Assembly (NCBI GenBank): GCA_021776685.1
Contig: JAJFFJ010000052.1
Location: forward strand, 1-58,967
Reading direction: 5' to 3'
Source of the DNA: Alphaproteobacteria bacterium
GTDB lineage: Bacteria; Pseudomonadota; Alphaproteobacteria; Bin65
DNA: 58,967 bases
Part shown: positions 18,574-27,406 of the stretch, piece by piece
Layout: every line of letters begins with the position of its first letter
Numbering within the stretch: the first letter of the stretch is position 1
Notes under the pieces: model-generated
Told to the model about the DNA's origin: nothing
Database searches by the model: none
What the model saw: only the letters and a program-made list of their open reading frames with translations
Made by a program: the position numbers and the translations under genes

Positions 18574-20595
18574 ATGACCGCCCAGGGCCAGACCCGTAAC
18601 CGGTTGGGTGACGAAACCAGCCCCTATTTGCTGCAGCACAAAGACAACCCTGTCCACTGGATGGCCTGGGGTGATGACGCCTTCGACCTGGCGCGGACCT
18701 CCGGCAGACCCGTGCTTCTGTCCATCGGCTACGCTGCCTGCCATTGGTGTCACGTAATGGCGCACGAAAGCTTCGAGGACGATGCGATCGCGGCGCAGAT
18801 GAACGACCTCTACGTCAACATAAAGGTGGACCGCGAAGAGCGCCCTGATGTGGACGCCATCTATCAGCAGGCGCTGCAGCTTCTGGGTGAGCAGGGTGGT
18901 TGGCCGCTGACCATGTTTCTCACACCGGAACGCAAGCCATTCTGGGGCGGGACCTATTTTCCTCCGGAAGATCGCTATGGCAGGCCGGGGTTTCCACGGG
19001 TATTGGACAGTATCGCGCAAATCTACACGGGCGAACCTGAAAAGGTCGAAAGCAACACAACATCCCTGACCGACGCGCTCGCCCAGATGAGTGAGGTCTC
19101 CCCCGGCGACGGCATCACGGACCAAATAATTGACAATGCCGCGCAAGGCTTTCTGCGCAATGTGGATACCGTACACGGCGGCCTCGGCGGCGCACCAAAA
19201 TTTCCCCAGGGCCCCGTCTTCGAATTCCTCTGGCGCGCCTGGAAGCGGACTGGCATCCCGCAATACCGCGATGCGGTGCTGGTGACCCTTGACCGGATGA
19301 GCCAGGGCGGCATCTACGATCATGTGGGTGGCGGATTCGCCCGGTATTCGGTCGATACCGTATGGCTCGTGCCCCATTTCGAAAAAATGCTCTACGACAA
19401 CGCACAGCTGATCGACCTGTTGTCGTTGGCATGGCGGGACACTCAAACGCCGCTCTATCGCGAACGGGTGGAAGAAACGGTCGACTGGCTCCTTCGCGAA
19501 ATGGTTGTAGAGGATGGTGGCTTTGCCGGCACCCTCGACGCCGACAGCGAGGGTGAAGAAGGCAAATTCTATGTCTGGTCAGAAGCAGAGATCGACGCAG
19601 CCCTGGGTGATGACGCGGCACTGTTCAAGTCAGCCTACGACATCAGCGCCGCCGGCAACTGGGAAGGCAAGGTCATCCTCAACCGCTCCCAAAAGCCATT
19701 GCGGATGTCCGATGCTGAGGAAGCCACCCTGAAGGCCTGCCGCGAGAAACTCCTGGACCTGCGCGCCGACAGAATCCGCCCCGGCCTCGACGACAAGGTA
19801 ATGGCCGACTGGAACGGCCTGATGATCGCAGCACTCGCGAACGCCAGCCAGGTCTTCGACAGGCCCGAATGGCTGGAGGCAGCCAAAACCGCATTCACCT
19901 TTGTGCGTGACAAAATCAGCGACGGACCACGCTTGCGCCATACCTGGAGGGCCGGTCAAGCGACCCAGCCGGCAACCCTCGAGGACTATGCCCATATGAT
20001 GCGCGCCGCTCTGGCGCTCCTGCAGGCCACACAGGACAGCACCTATCTGGATGCTGCCGTCGGCTGGATGGAGATCCTGGACGCTCATTATCTGGACAGT
20101 GAATCCGGGGTCTATAACCTGTCAGCGGATGATGTGGAGGATCTGATTGTCCGCACGAAGCCATTTTTCGACAACGCGACCCCATCCGGCAACGGCACCT
20201 TGGTGCAAAACCTCGCCCGCCTCTGGCTTTTGACCGGCAACGACACCTACCGCAAACAGGCCGACCGATTGATCAATGCTGTTTCCGGCGATCTGAACCG
20301 CACTGCCATGGCAATGCCCACCCTCCTGTCAGGGCGCGAAATTCTCGTCAACGGCGTTCAGGTGGTGATAACCGGAAATCAGGAGGCCGCAGAACCTCTG
20401 CTGCGCACTGCCTGGGCTGCGGCCAACCCCAATATTGTCATTCAGCATGTGGCGGATGGCGCCACCCTACCCGCCGGCCATCCAGCCGCAGGTAAGGGCC
20501 CCGTGGACGGCCAACCCGCTGCTTATGTGTGCCAGGAAACTACCTGCTCGTTGCCCCTTTCTGCCGCACAAACACTAGAAGACGCGCTTAAATAG
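18574..20595 (+). CDS. Thioredoxin-domain protein of the YyaL/DUF255 family
   Basis: A 673-residue protein with an N-terminal thioredoxin-like domain (DUF255) and a C-terminal alpha/alpha-barrel resembling glycosidases or N-acyl-glucosamine epimerases, as in YyaL and human SPATA20. The N-terminus [21 protein letters not shown] and the C56-H-W-C59 active-site motif are diagnostic. Functions in this family are poorly defined; protein redox control is suggested by the fold only. A GAGGAGGAG ribosome site lies just before the ATG. It is the first of a rightward run with the alkyltransferase gene 22 bases downstream. Confidence 0.92.
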   Translation: MTAQGQTRNRLGDETSPYLLQHKDNPVHWMAWGDDAFDLARTSGRPVLLSIGYAACHWCHVMAHESFEDDAIAAQMNDLYVNIKVDREERPDVDAIYQQALQLLGEQGGWPLTMFLTPERKPFWGGTYFPPEDRYGRPGFPRVLDSIAQIYTGEPEKVESNTTSLTDALAQMSEVSPGDGITDQIIDNAAQGFLRNVDTVHGGLGGAPKFPQGPVFEFLWRAWKRTGIPQYRDAVLVTLDRMSQGGIYDHVGGGFARYSVDTVWLVPHFEKMLYDNAQLIDLLSLAWRDTQTPLYRERVEETVDWLLREMVVEDGGFAGTLDADSEGEEGKFYVWSEAEIDAALGDDAALFKSAYDISAAGNWEGKVILNRSQKPLRMSDAEEATLKACREKLLDLRADRIRPGLDDKVMADWNGLMIAALANASQVFDRPEWLEAAKTAFTFVRDKISDGPRLRHTWRAGQATQPATLEDYAHMMRAALALLQATQDSTYLDAAVGWMEILDAHYLDSESGVYNLSADDVEDLIVRTKPFFDNATPSGNGTLVQNLARLWLLTGNDTYRKQADRLINAVSGDLNRTAMAMPTLLSGREILVNGVQVVITGNQEAAEPLLRTAWAAANPNIVIQHVADGATLPAGHPAAGKGPVDGQPAAYVCQETTCSLPLSAAQTLEDALK

Positions 20596-20617
20596 CTGTG
20601 ATATACAAGATGTTGAT

Positions 20618-21106
20618 ATGCGCGCACTTGTTGTTGACAGCCCCCTCGGCCCCCTGACGGTCGCAGAGCAGGACGGCACCATCACCCACCTCCATTGGGG
20701 TCCGGTGCATGGGCCGCGCAGCTCTACGGTGCTCGAAGCCGCGCGGGAACAGCTCGACGCCTATTTCTTTGGCCGACTTCAGAATTTCAATTTACCGCTT
20801 GGCCCCCGGGGCACCCCCTTCCGCCAGCGCGTGTGGCTGGAGATGTGCAACATCGACTATGGCTGCACCCGGACCTACGGCGAACTCTCGACCCTTGCCG
20901 GTGGTTCAGCCCAATCTGTTGGCACTGCCTGCGGTGAAAACCCGATCCCGATTATCATCCCCTGCCACCGGGTTATCGCGGCCGGCGGCGGCATGGGCGG
21001 CTATTCGGGCCAGGGCGGCCTCGACACCAAGCGCTATCTGCTCGACCTGGAAGGCTGGACGGGCCTATCGCCGGGACCGCTGTTCGCCGCCGCTGCCAAC
21101 TTCTAA
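20618..21106 (+). CDS. Methylated-DNA-protein-cysteine methyltransferase
   Basis: A 162-residue O6-alkylguanine-DNA alkyltransferase that repairs alkylated guanine by suicidal transfer to cysteine. The acceptor is C116 in IIIPCHRV, and the helix-turn-helix RTYGELSTLAGGSAQSVGTACGENP precedes it. The GYSGQGGLDTKRYLLDLEG segment closes the fold. Length matches the Ogt-like single-domain form without an Ada regulatory domain. It is 22 bases after the thioredoxin-domain gene, and a small membrane protein starts six bases after it, so all three are probably one transcript. Confidence 0.93.
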   Translation: MRALVVDSPLGPLTVAEQDGTITHLHWGPVHGPRSSTVLEAAREQLDAYFFGRLQNFNLPLGPRGTPFRQRVWLEMCNIDYGCTRTYGELSTLAGGSAQSVGTACGENPIPIIIPCHRVIAAGGGMGGYSGQGGLDTKRYLLDLEGWTGLSPGPLFAAAANF

Positions 21107-21112
21107 AGAAAA

Positions 21113-21358
21113 ATGACCACGGTCGACGAAGCGATCCGCTCCCTGAAGACGCGCCGCTGGATGATGGCCGTGGGACTGTTGGCGGGCCTGGCGCTCGCCG
21201 CGTTGAACGCAAAACCCCTTGTGGATGGCGTCGCCCGTGACTGGCTGGACGTAGGCATCGTCGTGGTCTGGGGATTCGTCGCACTCTCCGGCGGCGCCGG
21301 TTACTGGATGCTGAGCCGGCAGATTGCCCGGCTTGAACGGACCCGTGGCCAACTCTAA
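21113..21358 (+). CDS. Small two-helix membrane protein
   Basis: An 81-residue protein with a charged N-terminus (about 18 residues), two hydrophobic segments (about residues 18-35 and 46-67) and a positively charged C-terminal tail RQIARLERTRGQL. I do not recognise a family. It begins six bases after the alkyltransferase stop, with a weak AAAGAAAA ribosome region, and has the base composition of its neighbours. It is directly followed by a 16-bp tandem repeat. Being expressed is likely from its position; the function is unknown. Confidence 0.6.
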   Translation: MTTVDEAIRSLKTRRWMMAVGLLAGLALAALNAKPLVDGVARDWLDVGIVVVWGFVALSGGAGYWMLSRQIARLERTRGQL

Positions 21359-21359
21359 G

Positions 21360-21423
21360 CCCCGCTGCTTCTGAGCCCCGCTGCTTCTGAGCCCCGCTGT
21401 TTCTGAGCCCCATTGCTTCTGAG
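21360..21423. repeat. Four tandem copies of a 16-bp unit
   Basis: The unit CCCCGCTGCTTCTGAG is repeated head to tail four times (starts at 21360, 21376, 21392, 21408), the third and fourth copies with one and two substitutions. The array begins one base after the small membrane gene stop and ends about 70 bases before the dienelactone hydrolase start. The unit is not a multiple of three. Confidence 0.95.
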
Positions 21424-21493
21424 CCACTGGCTCTCGCTCCGGCAGGCGACTATTCTCTCGTCAAACCAACAGCATCCGCGGGAGGAACATACC

Positions 21494-22186
21494 ATGGCTG
21501 AAGTCAACATTCAGGGCCCAGACGGGGACTATTACGCCTACAAGGCGACACCAGCAGGCGGCAGCGGACCGGGCCTGGTCCTGATTCAGGAAATCTTCGG
21601 GGTCAACAACAACATGCGCCAGATCGCTGACCGGCTCGCCGGGGAAGGCTTTGTTGTCTACGTGCCCGACCTCTTTTGGCGGTTCGAACCACGCATCGAA
21701 CTTGACCCGGACGTGGAGGCGGAGTTCCAGACAGCCATCGGTTACTACCAAAAATACAGCGAGGACGACGGCGTCAAGGACCTGCAGGCTGCTGTCACCG
21801 CGCTGCGCAACGATGCCAGTTGCACCGGCAAAGTCGGCACCCAGGGTTACTGCCTGGGCGGCAAGCTCGCCTATCTGATGGCCGCCCGAACAGATGCGGA
21901 CGCAAGTATCGGATACTACGGCGTCGGCATCGAAGGTGCGCTGGACGAAGCCGGCAATATCGGCAAACCGCTGATGCTGCACATCGCCGAGGAAGACGGA
22001 TTCGTCCCCAAGGACGCACAAGCGCTAGTGCATGCCGGGCTGGACGCCAACGACCAGGTCACAATCCACGACTATGCCGGCGAGGATCACGGCTTCGCCC
22101 GCGAGACCGGCCACGCCTACAGCACAGCGGCGGCGGAGCTTGCCAACCAGCGCTCGTCGGAATTTCTAAAGGCAAATCTGGCCTAG
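21494..22186 (+). CDS. Dienelactone hydrolase family protein
   Basis: A 230-residue alpha/beta hydrolase. The Cys-Asp-His triad of the family is present: C120 in GYCLGG, D168 in EEDGFVP and H199 in EDHGFAR. Family members hydrolyse dienelactone in chloroaromatic and protocatechuate-type pathways, but many, like this one, are outside such operons and have unknown substrates. The ATG at 21494 follows GGAGGA. It is separated from the upstream small membrane gene by the 16-bp tandem repeat and from the quinone oxidoreductase gene by 111 bases. Confidence 0.92.
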   Translation: MAEVNIQGPDGDYYAYKATPAGGSGPGLVLIQEIFGVNNNMRQIADRLAGEGFVVYVPDLFWRFEPRIELDPDVEAEFQTAIGYYQKYSEDDGVKDLQAAVTALRNDASCTGKVGTQGYCLGGKLAYLMAARTDADASIGYYGVGIEGALDEAGNIGKPLMLHIAEEDGFVPKDAQALVHAGLDANDQVTIHDYAGEDHGFARETGHAYSTAAAELANQRSSEFLKANLA

Positions 22187-22297
22187 CCAGCAAAGCAGCT
22201 TATGTAAGGGGCGGGCCCGTAGCGGCCCGAGCGACATTCACGCGCCACCGGCGCGGGCTCCGGCCATTCTGGCTTCGGGGGCACAGGGAGGAACTAA

Positions 22298-23275
22298 ATG
22301 ACGAACGCAATTCTGGTCCACGAAACCGGAGGACCCGAGGTAATGAAGTGGGAAAGTGTCGAGGTTGGCGCACCCGGAGAGGGTGAAGTGCGCATCCGGC
22401 ACACCGCTGTCGGCCTCAACTATATCGATGTCTATTTCCGCTCCGGCATGTATCCGGCCCCCAGCCTGCCCTTCACGCCAGGCTTCGAAGGCGCGGGCGT
22501 GGTCGAAGCCGTCGGCCCGGGCGTCTCCGGTCTCGCCGAGGGCGACCGGGTCTGCTACGGCACCAGTCCTCCAGGCGGCTATGCAGAGGTCCGGCTGATC
22601 CCCGCGGCCAACCTGGTCAAGCTGCCAGACGCGATCGCCGACGAAACCGCCGCCACCATGATGCTCCAGGGCATGACCGTCCGCTATCTCCTGAAGGAGA
22701 CCTATGCGGTGCAGCCCGGTGACACCATTCTGTTTCATGCGGCTGCAGGCGGCGTTGGCCTGATTGCCTGCCAATGGGCAAAGCATCTGGGCGCCACCGT
22801 CATCGGCACAGTTGGGTCGGAAGAGAAAGCCGAGCTGGCCCGTGCCCATGGCTGCGACCATACCATCCTCTACAAGACCGAAGACGTGGCCGCGCGGGTG
22901 CGCGAGCTGACCGACGGCAAGGGCGTACCTGTGGCCTATGACTCCGTGGGCAAGGACACCGTGGACGCTTCCCTCGACAGCCTGCAGCCACGGGGGGTGT
23001 TCGTGACCTTCGGCAATGCCTCCGGGCCGATCACCGACTTCAACCTCGGGACGCTCTCGGCGAAAGGCTCACTCTACGTGACCCGGCCCACCCTCTTCAC
23101 CTATGTCAGCACGCCGGAGGCGCTGCAGGCCAACGCCAACGATCTGTTCGAGGTGGTCGCCAACGGGACGGTCAAGATCGAGGTCAACCAGACCTACGCC
23201 CTTGCCGACGCCGCGCAGGCGCACGCCGACCTGGAAGCCCGCAAGACCACCGGCTCGACGGTCTTCACCGTCTAG
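22298..23275 (+). CDS. NADPH:quinone oxidoreductase (zinc-free MDR family)
   Basis: A 325-residue medium-chain reductase that would reduce quinones or enoyl substrates with NADPH. It lacks the zinc-binding cysteines of alcohol dehydrogenases, starts with the HETGGPEVMKWE segment typical of Qor and has the nucleotide-binding HAAAGGVGLIACQWAK motif near residue 150. The C-terminal YALADAAQAHADLEARKTTGSTV is also characteristic. A GGGAGG ribosome site precedes the ATG. A strong intrinsic terminator follows 26 bases after the stop. Confidence 0.94.
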   Translation: MTNAILVHETGGPEVMKWESVEVGAPGEGEVRIRHTAVGLNYIDVYFRSGMYPAPSLPFTPGFEGAGVVEAVGPGVSGLAEGDRVCYGTSPPGGYAEVRLIPAANLVKLPDAIADETAATMMLQGMTVRYLLKETYAVQPGDTILFHAAAGGVGLIACQWAKHLGATVIGTVGSEEKAELARAHGCDHTILYKTEDVAARVRELTDGKGVPVAYDSVGKDTVDASLDSLQPRGVFVTFGNASGPITDFNLGTLSAKGSLYVTRPTLFTYVSTPEALQANANDLFEVVANGTVKIEVNQTYALADAAQAHADLEARKTTGSTVFTV

Positions 23276-23300
23276 GCCAAATACGCATGCAGATGTGAAG

Positions 23301-23337
23301 ACGGCGGGTCTCTGGCAATGAGAGGCCCGCCGTTTTT
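23301..23337 (+). terminator. Intrinsic terminator after the quinone oxidoreductase gene
   Basis: A GC-rich stem pairs ACGGCGGGTCTC with GAGAGGCCCGCCGT (two-base bulge), followed by a run of five T. It ends three bases before the stop of the convergent membrane-protein gene and may act in both directions. Confidence 0.85.
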
Positions 23338-23339
23338 CG

Positions 23340-23906
23340 TCAGATCACCACCCGGAAATAGATCATCGGCGTCACCCAGGCGAGTGCCGCCAACGCCACA
23401 ACAATCCGCACCCAAAGCGCGGGAAACCGCCGGAACAGCACAAACACACAAATCAGCAGCAGCGCAATTTCCACGCCATTGACCCACCCCGCATGGTGGG
23501 CCCGGTCCCAGTAGGAGACCGGGCTCTCAAACCGCCAGTTCGTCAGGGGCCAGAAATGAGCGTGGGCGTCGCTTGCGTGAACCGGAAAGTCGAGCGCCAG
23601 ATGAAGCAGCGCCGCGGCGGCGAAGGCCCACAGCCAGACTGGCCCCAACCACAGGCCAATGATCAGCAATAATGCGTAGAGCGGCGCAGAGTTGAACACC
23701 GCGCTCATGACCGGGGCGGGCTCCATGAAATAAATCCGCCGCCACAGGTCCGCCTCGCCGACACCGCTCACCTTCGCCCAAATCCAGATGCCGAAGATAT
23801 AGAGATCCGGAATCAACGCCCCGGCAACCACCGCCACATTCCGGCGCGGTGACCGGCGGCGGGTAAGCAGCGCCGCTGCCACCAGTCCGTGGGTGACCGT
23901 GTTCAT
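23340..23906 (-). CDS. Inner-membrane protein of the metal-dependent hydrolase-like (YdjM/DUF457) type
   Basis: A 188-residue polytopic protein with about four to five hydrophobic segments. The N-terminus MNTVTHGLVAAALL with a conserved His, the AGALIPDLYIF motif and a later HLALDFPVHASDAHAH segment resemble the YdjM/DUF457 group of membrane-bound metal-dependent hydrolase-like proteins. His and Asp residues fit metal binding, but no activity is known. It lies nine bases downstream of the threonine-dehydratase-like gene, so it is probably co-transcribed with it. Confidence 0.7.
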   Translation of the reverse strand: MNTVTHGLVAAALLTRRRSPRRNVAVVAGALIPDLYIFGIWIWAKVSGVGEADLWRRIYFMEPAPVMSAVFNSAPLYALLLIIGLWLGPVWLWAFAAAALLHLALDFPVHASDAHAHFWPLTNWRFESPVSYWDRAHHAGWVNGVEIALLLICVFVLFRRFPALWVRIVVALAALAWVTPMIYFRVVI

Positions 23907-23915
23907 CGCCTCGGA

Positions 23916-24863
23916 TCAGCCGATGGTGGTGAGATCTGTATTCGCGCCACAGAGAACAACGCCAACCCGTTCACCGTCTGCTGGCACATAGGCGCCGGAG
24001 GTGAGCGCGGCCAAGGCTGTCGCGGCGCCATACTCCACCGGTGCACGCAAATCCCGCCACAGCATATTGCGCGCCGCCGTGACGGCGTCATCGCTGACCA
24101 GAAGCGCATGGTCGATATAAGCCTCGGCAATGGGGAACATGACCGCCCCGGCACGGGGCGCACCCAGGGAGTCAGCCGCAACCCCACTGACCTGCACATC
24201 CACTGGCGTGCCCGCATCCAACGCCCGTGAGAGCGCCGGGCAACCTTCAGTCTCCACGGCGATCACCCTGACCCGGCCTTCATACCAGGCAGCAATACCG
24301 CCGATCAGCCCACCGCCGCCCACGGCGACCAGCAGCGTGTCGAGATCCGCCTGGGCTTCCAGCTCCCGCGCCAGGGTGCCTTGACCGGCGACCACGTCCG
24401 GCTGGTCATAGGCATGCATCTCCACAGCGCCTGTGGCCGCGATATGGGCGTCGCGCGCCGCCAGGGTTTCCGCGTAGACATCGCCCACCACATGCAGGTC
24501 CGCGCCCATGGCTTCGAGCATGGCGATCTTTGCGGGCGAGCTGATGGTGGGCACAAAGGCGCTGGCGGTGTGGCCTAGCGACTGCGCCGCATAGGCCGCT
24601 GCTATCGCGGCGTTACCACCGGAGGCAACCGCAATGCCGGCCTCACCCACATTCACGGAGAGCATGCGGTTGAACATGCCCCGCGGTTTGAAGGTGCCGG
24701 TGACCTGAAAATATTCGAGCTTGAAGGTGACCGGAAAGCCGAGGTCGAAGGCGACGGGCTCGGTCGTCACCACGGGCGTTTCGCGCACGTGGCCTTCAAT
24801 GCGCCGGGCCGCGGCCTCTACATCCGCCGGTGTTACCGGCAGCCCGCCCGCGTCCCTGGCCAT
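23916..24863 (-). CDS. Threonine/serine dehydratase-like PLP enzyme
   Basis: A 315-residue fold-type II PLP enzyme. The Schiff-base lysine is K59 in TGTFKPRG, the SGGNAAIAAAYAA loop binds the PLP or substrate carboxylate, and VAVGGGGLIGG near residue 180 binds phosphate. It lacks an ACT regulatory domain, so it is the catabolic, unregulated form, and it could deaminate threonine or serine or act as a racemase-like paralogue. It begins three bases after the rho stop, which suggests read-through transcription from rho. Confidence 0.88.
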   Translation of the reverse strand: MARDAGGLPVTPADVEAAARRIEGHVRETPVVTTEPVAFDLGFPVTFKLEYFQVTGTFKPRGMFNRMLSVNVGEAGIAVASGGNAAIAAAYAAQSLGHTASAFVPTISSPAKIAMLEAMGADLHVVGDVYAETLAARDAHIAATGAVEMHAYDQPDVVAGQGTLARELEAQADLDTLLVAVGGGGLIGGIAAWYEGRVRVIAVETEGCPALSRALDAGTPVDVQVSGVAADSLGAPRAGAVMFPIAEAYIDHALLVSDDAVTAARNMLWRDLRAPVEYGAATALAALTSGAYVPADGERVGVVLCGANTDLTTIG

Positions 24864-24866
24864 GGG

Positions 24867-26123
24867 TCAGGTGTTCATCGAGTCGAAGAAATCGTCGTTG
24901 TTCTTCGAATCCTTGAGTTTGCCGACCAGGAATTCCATTGAGTCGGTGACGCCCATGGGCAACAGGATCCGCCTGAGCACCCACATCTTGCTGAGCGTGC
25001 CGGGATCGACCAGCAGCTCTTCTTTCCGGGTGCCGGATTTGCCGATGTCGATGGTCGGCCAGATGCGCTTGTCGCTGAGCTTGCGGTCCAGATTGATTTC
25101 CGAGTTACCCGTGCCCTTGAACTCTTCGAAAATCACTTCGTCCATACGGCTGCCGGTGTCGATCAGGGCGGTTGCAATAATCGACAACGAGCCACCCTCT
25201 TCGATATTCCGCGCCGCGCCGAAGAAGCGCTTGGGCCGCTGCAGGGCGTTGGCGTCGACACCACCGGTCAGCACCTTGCCGGACGACGGCACCACGGTGT
25301 TGTAGGCGCGCGCCAGGCGGGTCACCGAGTCGAGCAGGATCACCACGTCGCGTTTGTGCTCCACCAGCCGCTTGGCCTTCTCGATCACCATTTCGGCAAC
25401 CTGCACGTGGCGTGACGCCGGCTCGTCGAAGGTGGAGCTCACCACCTCGCCTTTCACCGTGCGCTGCATGTCGGTGACTTCTTCCGGCCGCTCATCGATA
25501 AGCAGCACCATCAGATATACTTCCGGATGATTCTGTTCGATCGAATGGGCGATGCTCTGCAGCATCATCGTCTTGCCGGTACGCGGCGGCGCCACGATCA
25601 GCGCACGCTGGCCTTTGCCGATGGGGGTGATCAGGTCGATGACCCGATGCGTGCGGTCCTTGATGGTCGGATCGTCGATTTCCATCGTCAGCCGCTCATC
25701 GGGATAGAGCGGTGTCAGATTGTCGAAGTTGATCCGGTGGCGGACCGCATCCGGGTCCTCGAAATTGATTTCGCTGACCTTCAGGAGAGCGAAATAGCGC
25801 TCACCATCCTTCGGGCCGCGAATTTGTCCCGTGACGGTATCACCGGTGCGGAGGCTGAACCGACGGACCTGGCTGGGAGAGACATAAATGTCGTCCGGCC
25901 CCGGCAGATAATTTGATTCGGCGGAGCGCAGGAAGCCGAAGCCGTCCTGCAGCACTTCCAGCGTACCGGTACCGATGATCGCCTCATCCTTGGCGGACAG
26001 CTCTTTCAGGATCGCGAACATCATGTCCTGCTTGCGCAGGCTCGAGGCGTTCTCGACCTCCAGCTCTTCGGCGAATGCCAGAAGGTCGGCGGGGGATTTG
26101 GTTTTCAGTTCTTGGAGGTTCAT
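24867..26123 (-). CDS. rho: Transcription termination factor Rho
   Basis: A 418-residue hexameric RNA helicase that terminates transcription. The N-terminal Rho domain starts [15 protein letters not shown], the RNA-binding OSB fold contains GFGFLRS, and the ATPase shows the P-loop APPRTGKT near residue 178 and [13 protein letters not shown]. Length equals the normal family size. The reading frame is open for another 88 codons upstream, but the family start is the ATG at 26123, preceded by GTTCTTTTTGG-type sequence on the complementary strand rather than a strong ribosome site. A leader of about 230 bases separates it from the likely promoter. Confidence 0.98.
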   Translation of the reverse strand: MNLQELKTKSPADLLAFAEELEVENASSLRKQDMMFAILKELSAKDEAIIGTGTLEVLQDGFGFLRSAESNYLPGPDDIYVSPSQVRRFSLRTGDTVTGQIRGPKDGERYFALLKVSEINFEDPDAVRHRINFDNLTPLYPDERLTMEIDDPTIKDRTHRVIDLITPIGKGQRALIVAPPRTGKTMMLQSIAHSIEQNHPEVYLMVLLIDERPEEVTDMQRTVKGEVVSSTFDEPASRHVQVAEMVIEKAKRLVEHKRDVVILLDSVTRLARAYNTVVPSSGKVLTGGVDANALQRPKRFFGAARNIEEGGSLSIIATALIDTGSRMDEVIFEEFKGTGNSEINLDRKLSDKRIWPTIDIGKSGTRKEELLVDPGTLSKMWVLRRILLPMGVTDSMEFLVGKLKDSKNNDDFFDSMNT

Positions 26124-26357
26124 TGGCGTTCTTTTTGGGGGATCTAGGTTGGTCCGGCGGCCGGAAATCTGGGCCGGAAAACAGGGATTGGGAAAGCATC
26201 CAAGCGCCAGCGTTGAGGCAGCCGGCAGAAACGAACTCGGGTTTCGTCTGACATAGACGCAGCGGCGCAGGAAACGCCCCTCATACCGTCTTGTCTGATG
26301 ATTTCCTGGATTGCGCGCCGCGAACAGGCAGGAACTCAAGGTGGGCGCGCGACAACT

Positions 26358-26387
26358 CTTATATGATCTGCGCGTATAGACTATCAA
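26358..26387 (-). promoter_or_regulatory. Candidate sigma-70 promoter of rho
   Basis: On the leftward strand TTGATA and TATAAG are separated by 18 bases. An overlapping pair TTGCCA/TATACG with 17 bases is an alternative. Either gives a transcript with a leader of roughly 230-250 bases before the rho ATG. Confidence 0.45.
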
Positions 26388-26417
26388 GACAATGATGGCA
26401 AATCAAAGGCGCGGCTG

Positions 26418-26870
26418 TTGAATCGATTATTAAGTTTGACCAGAAGTTTTTGTTTGAGCGCAGCAATCGGCATAAGTGGCGGCGCCTTCGTTACAACTTC
26501 CGGCCAAGCCCGTCCCAAGCCCAGGGTCTGGATCTGCCAGGCCGACCACGCGATGGAGTGTGGCAAGAAGGGTTGCAAGATGGAGCGCAATACGTCCGCT
26601 TCCATCGCCTTCAACCGCTCCAATCTCAACATTGAGATCTGCCTCTACAGCCAGTGCCTGGCCGGCAAGGCCCGCCATGTGCGCGGCGCCGGCACGGACC
26701 TGGAGCAGGTGTGGGTGCGCGCGAAGAGCAAGCCCGGATATCCCAACCCCATCACAACCGTTTTGATGGTGCGCTTTGACTGGCGTCGAATGCGTTTCCT
26801 GCTGTCCCGCCCTGGCCGCATCTTTCATGGCGGCGGCTGCCAGCCCCAGAAGAAACAACCTCCGAAATAA
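26418..26870 (+). CDS. Small secreted cysteine-rich protein
   Basis: A 150-residue protein with a convincing signal peptide (charged MNRLLSLTR start, hydrophobic core, TTSGQA cleavage region near residue 30). The mature part has several cysteines, in WICQADHAMECGKKGC and IEICLYSQC, and a basic Gly/Lys/Pro tail. I do not recognise a family; disulfide bonding in the periplasm is plausible. The start would be a TTG at 26418 preceded by AAAGG. It is divergent from rho, so its promoter must overlap the rho promoter. An opposite-strand frame spans the same bases, but it lacks any family feature. Confidence 0.6.
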   Translation: MNRLLSLTRSFCLSAAIGISGGAFVTTSGQARPKPRVWICQADHAMECGKKGCKMERNTSASIAFNRSNLNIEICLYSQCLAGKARHVRGAGTDLEQVWVRAKSKPGYPNPITTVLMVRFDWRRMRFLLSRPGRIFHGGGCQPQKKQPPK

Positions 26871-26920
26871 CTTCGGACAGAGCTGGAAAATAGCAGAGCC
26901 CGAAGCACCTGTACCAGCGG

Positions 26921-27364
26921 TCAAAACGGCTTCACGATCACCAGGATGACGATGCCGACCATGAAAACGGCCGGCACCTCGTTGATCAAGCGATAGTAGC
27001 GCGCCGGACGGGTGTTGCGATCCTCGCGGAACTGTTTGAAGTGGACGGCGAGCAGGTGATGCCAGGCAGTGAGCAGGATTACCAGCAGCCACTTGGCGTG
27101 CATCCAGCCGGCGCTCCACCACCCCCCGGAGGTGTAGATCATGATGCCCAGGACCCAGACCAGGATCATTGACGGGTTCATGATGCCGCGCAGAAGGCGG
27201 CGCTCCATCACCTTGAAGGTTTCCGCCTTGTCGGATCCCGTTTCCGCCTCGCTGTGATAAACGAACAGCCGGGGCAGGTAGAGCATGCCCGCCATCCAGG
27301 CGATCACCGCCATCAGATGAAAAGCTTTCACCCAAGGATAGGCTTCTCCCAGCCAGTCAGCCAT
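26921..27364 (-). CDS. hemJ: Protoporphyrinogen oxidase HemJ
   Basis: A 147-residue four-helix inner-membrane protein that oxidises protoporphyrinogen IX in heme synthesis. The N-terminal YPWVKAFHLMAVIAWMAGMLYLPRLFVYH carries the conserved first-helix His; a later HAKWLLVILLTAWHHLLAVHF holds further His residues. Length and order match the HemJ family (UPF0093). It sits 43 bases from the ferrochelatase stop, completing a hemE-hemH-hemJ series of late heme genes read away from the origin region. Confidence 0.93.
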   Translation of the reverse strand: MADWLGEAYPWVKAFHLMAVIAWMAGMLYLPRLFVYHSEAETGSDKAETFKVMERRLLRGIMNPSMILVWVLGIMIYTSGGWWSAGWMHAKWLLVILLTAWHHLLAVHFKQFREDRNTRPARYYRLINEVPAVFMVGIVILVIVKPF

Positions 27365-27406
27365 TACCCGCCCAAATCACCGTCAATTCGCCCGTCGATC
27401 CTGCCG

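Noticed and set aside
18397-19446. 349-codon frame opposite the thioredoxin-domain gene
   Set aside because: The plus strand gene has diagnostic motifs; the opposite frame is low-complexity and would overlap the mnmE start.
26124-26387. In-frame N-terminal extension of rho
   Set aside because: The added 88 residues are Arg/Pro-rich and absent from Rho; the ATG at 26123 gives the normal length. Kept only as a leader observation.
26430-27335. 301-codon leftward frame across hemJ and the secreted gene
   Set aside because: It overlaps hemJ out of frame and resembles no family.
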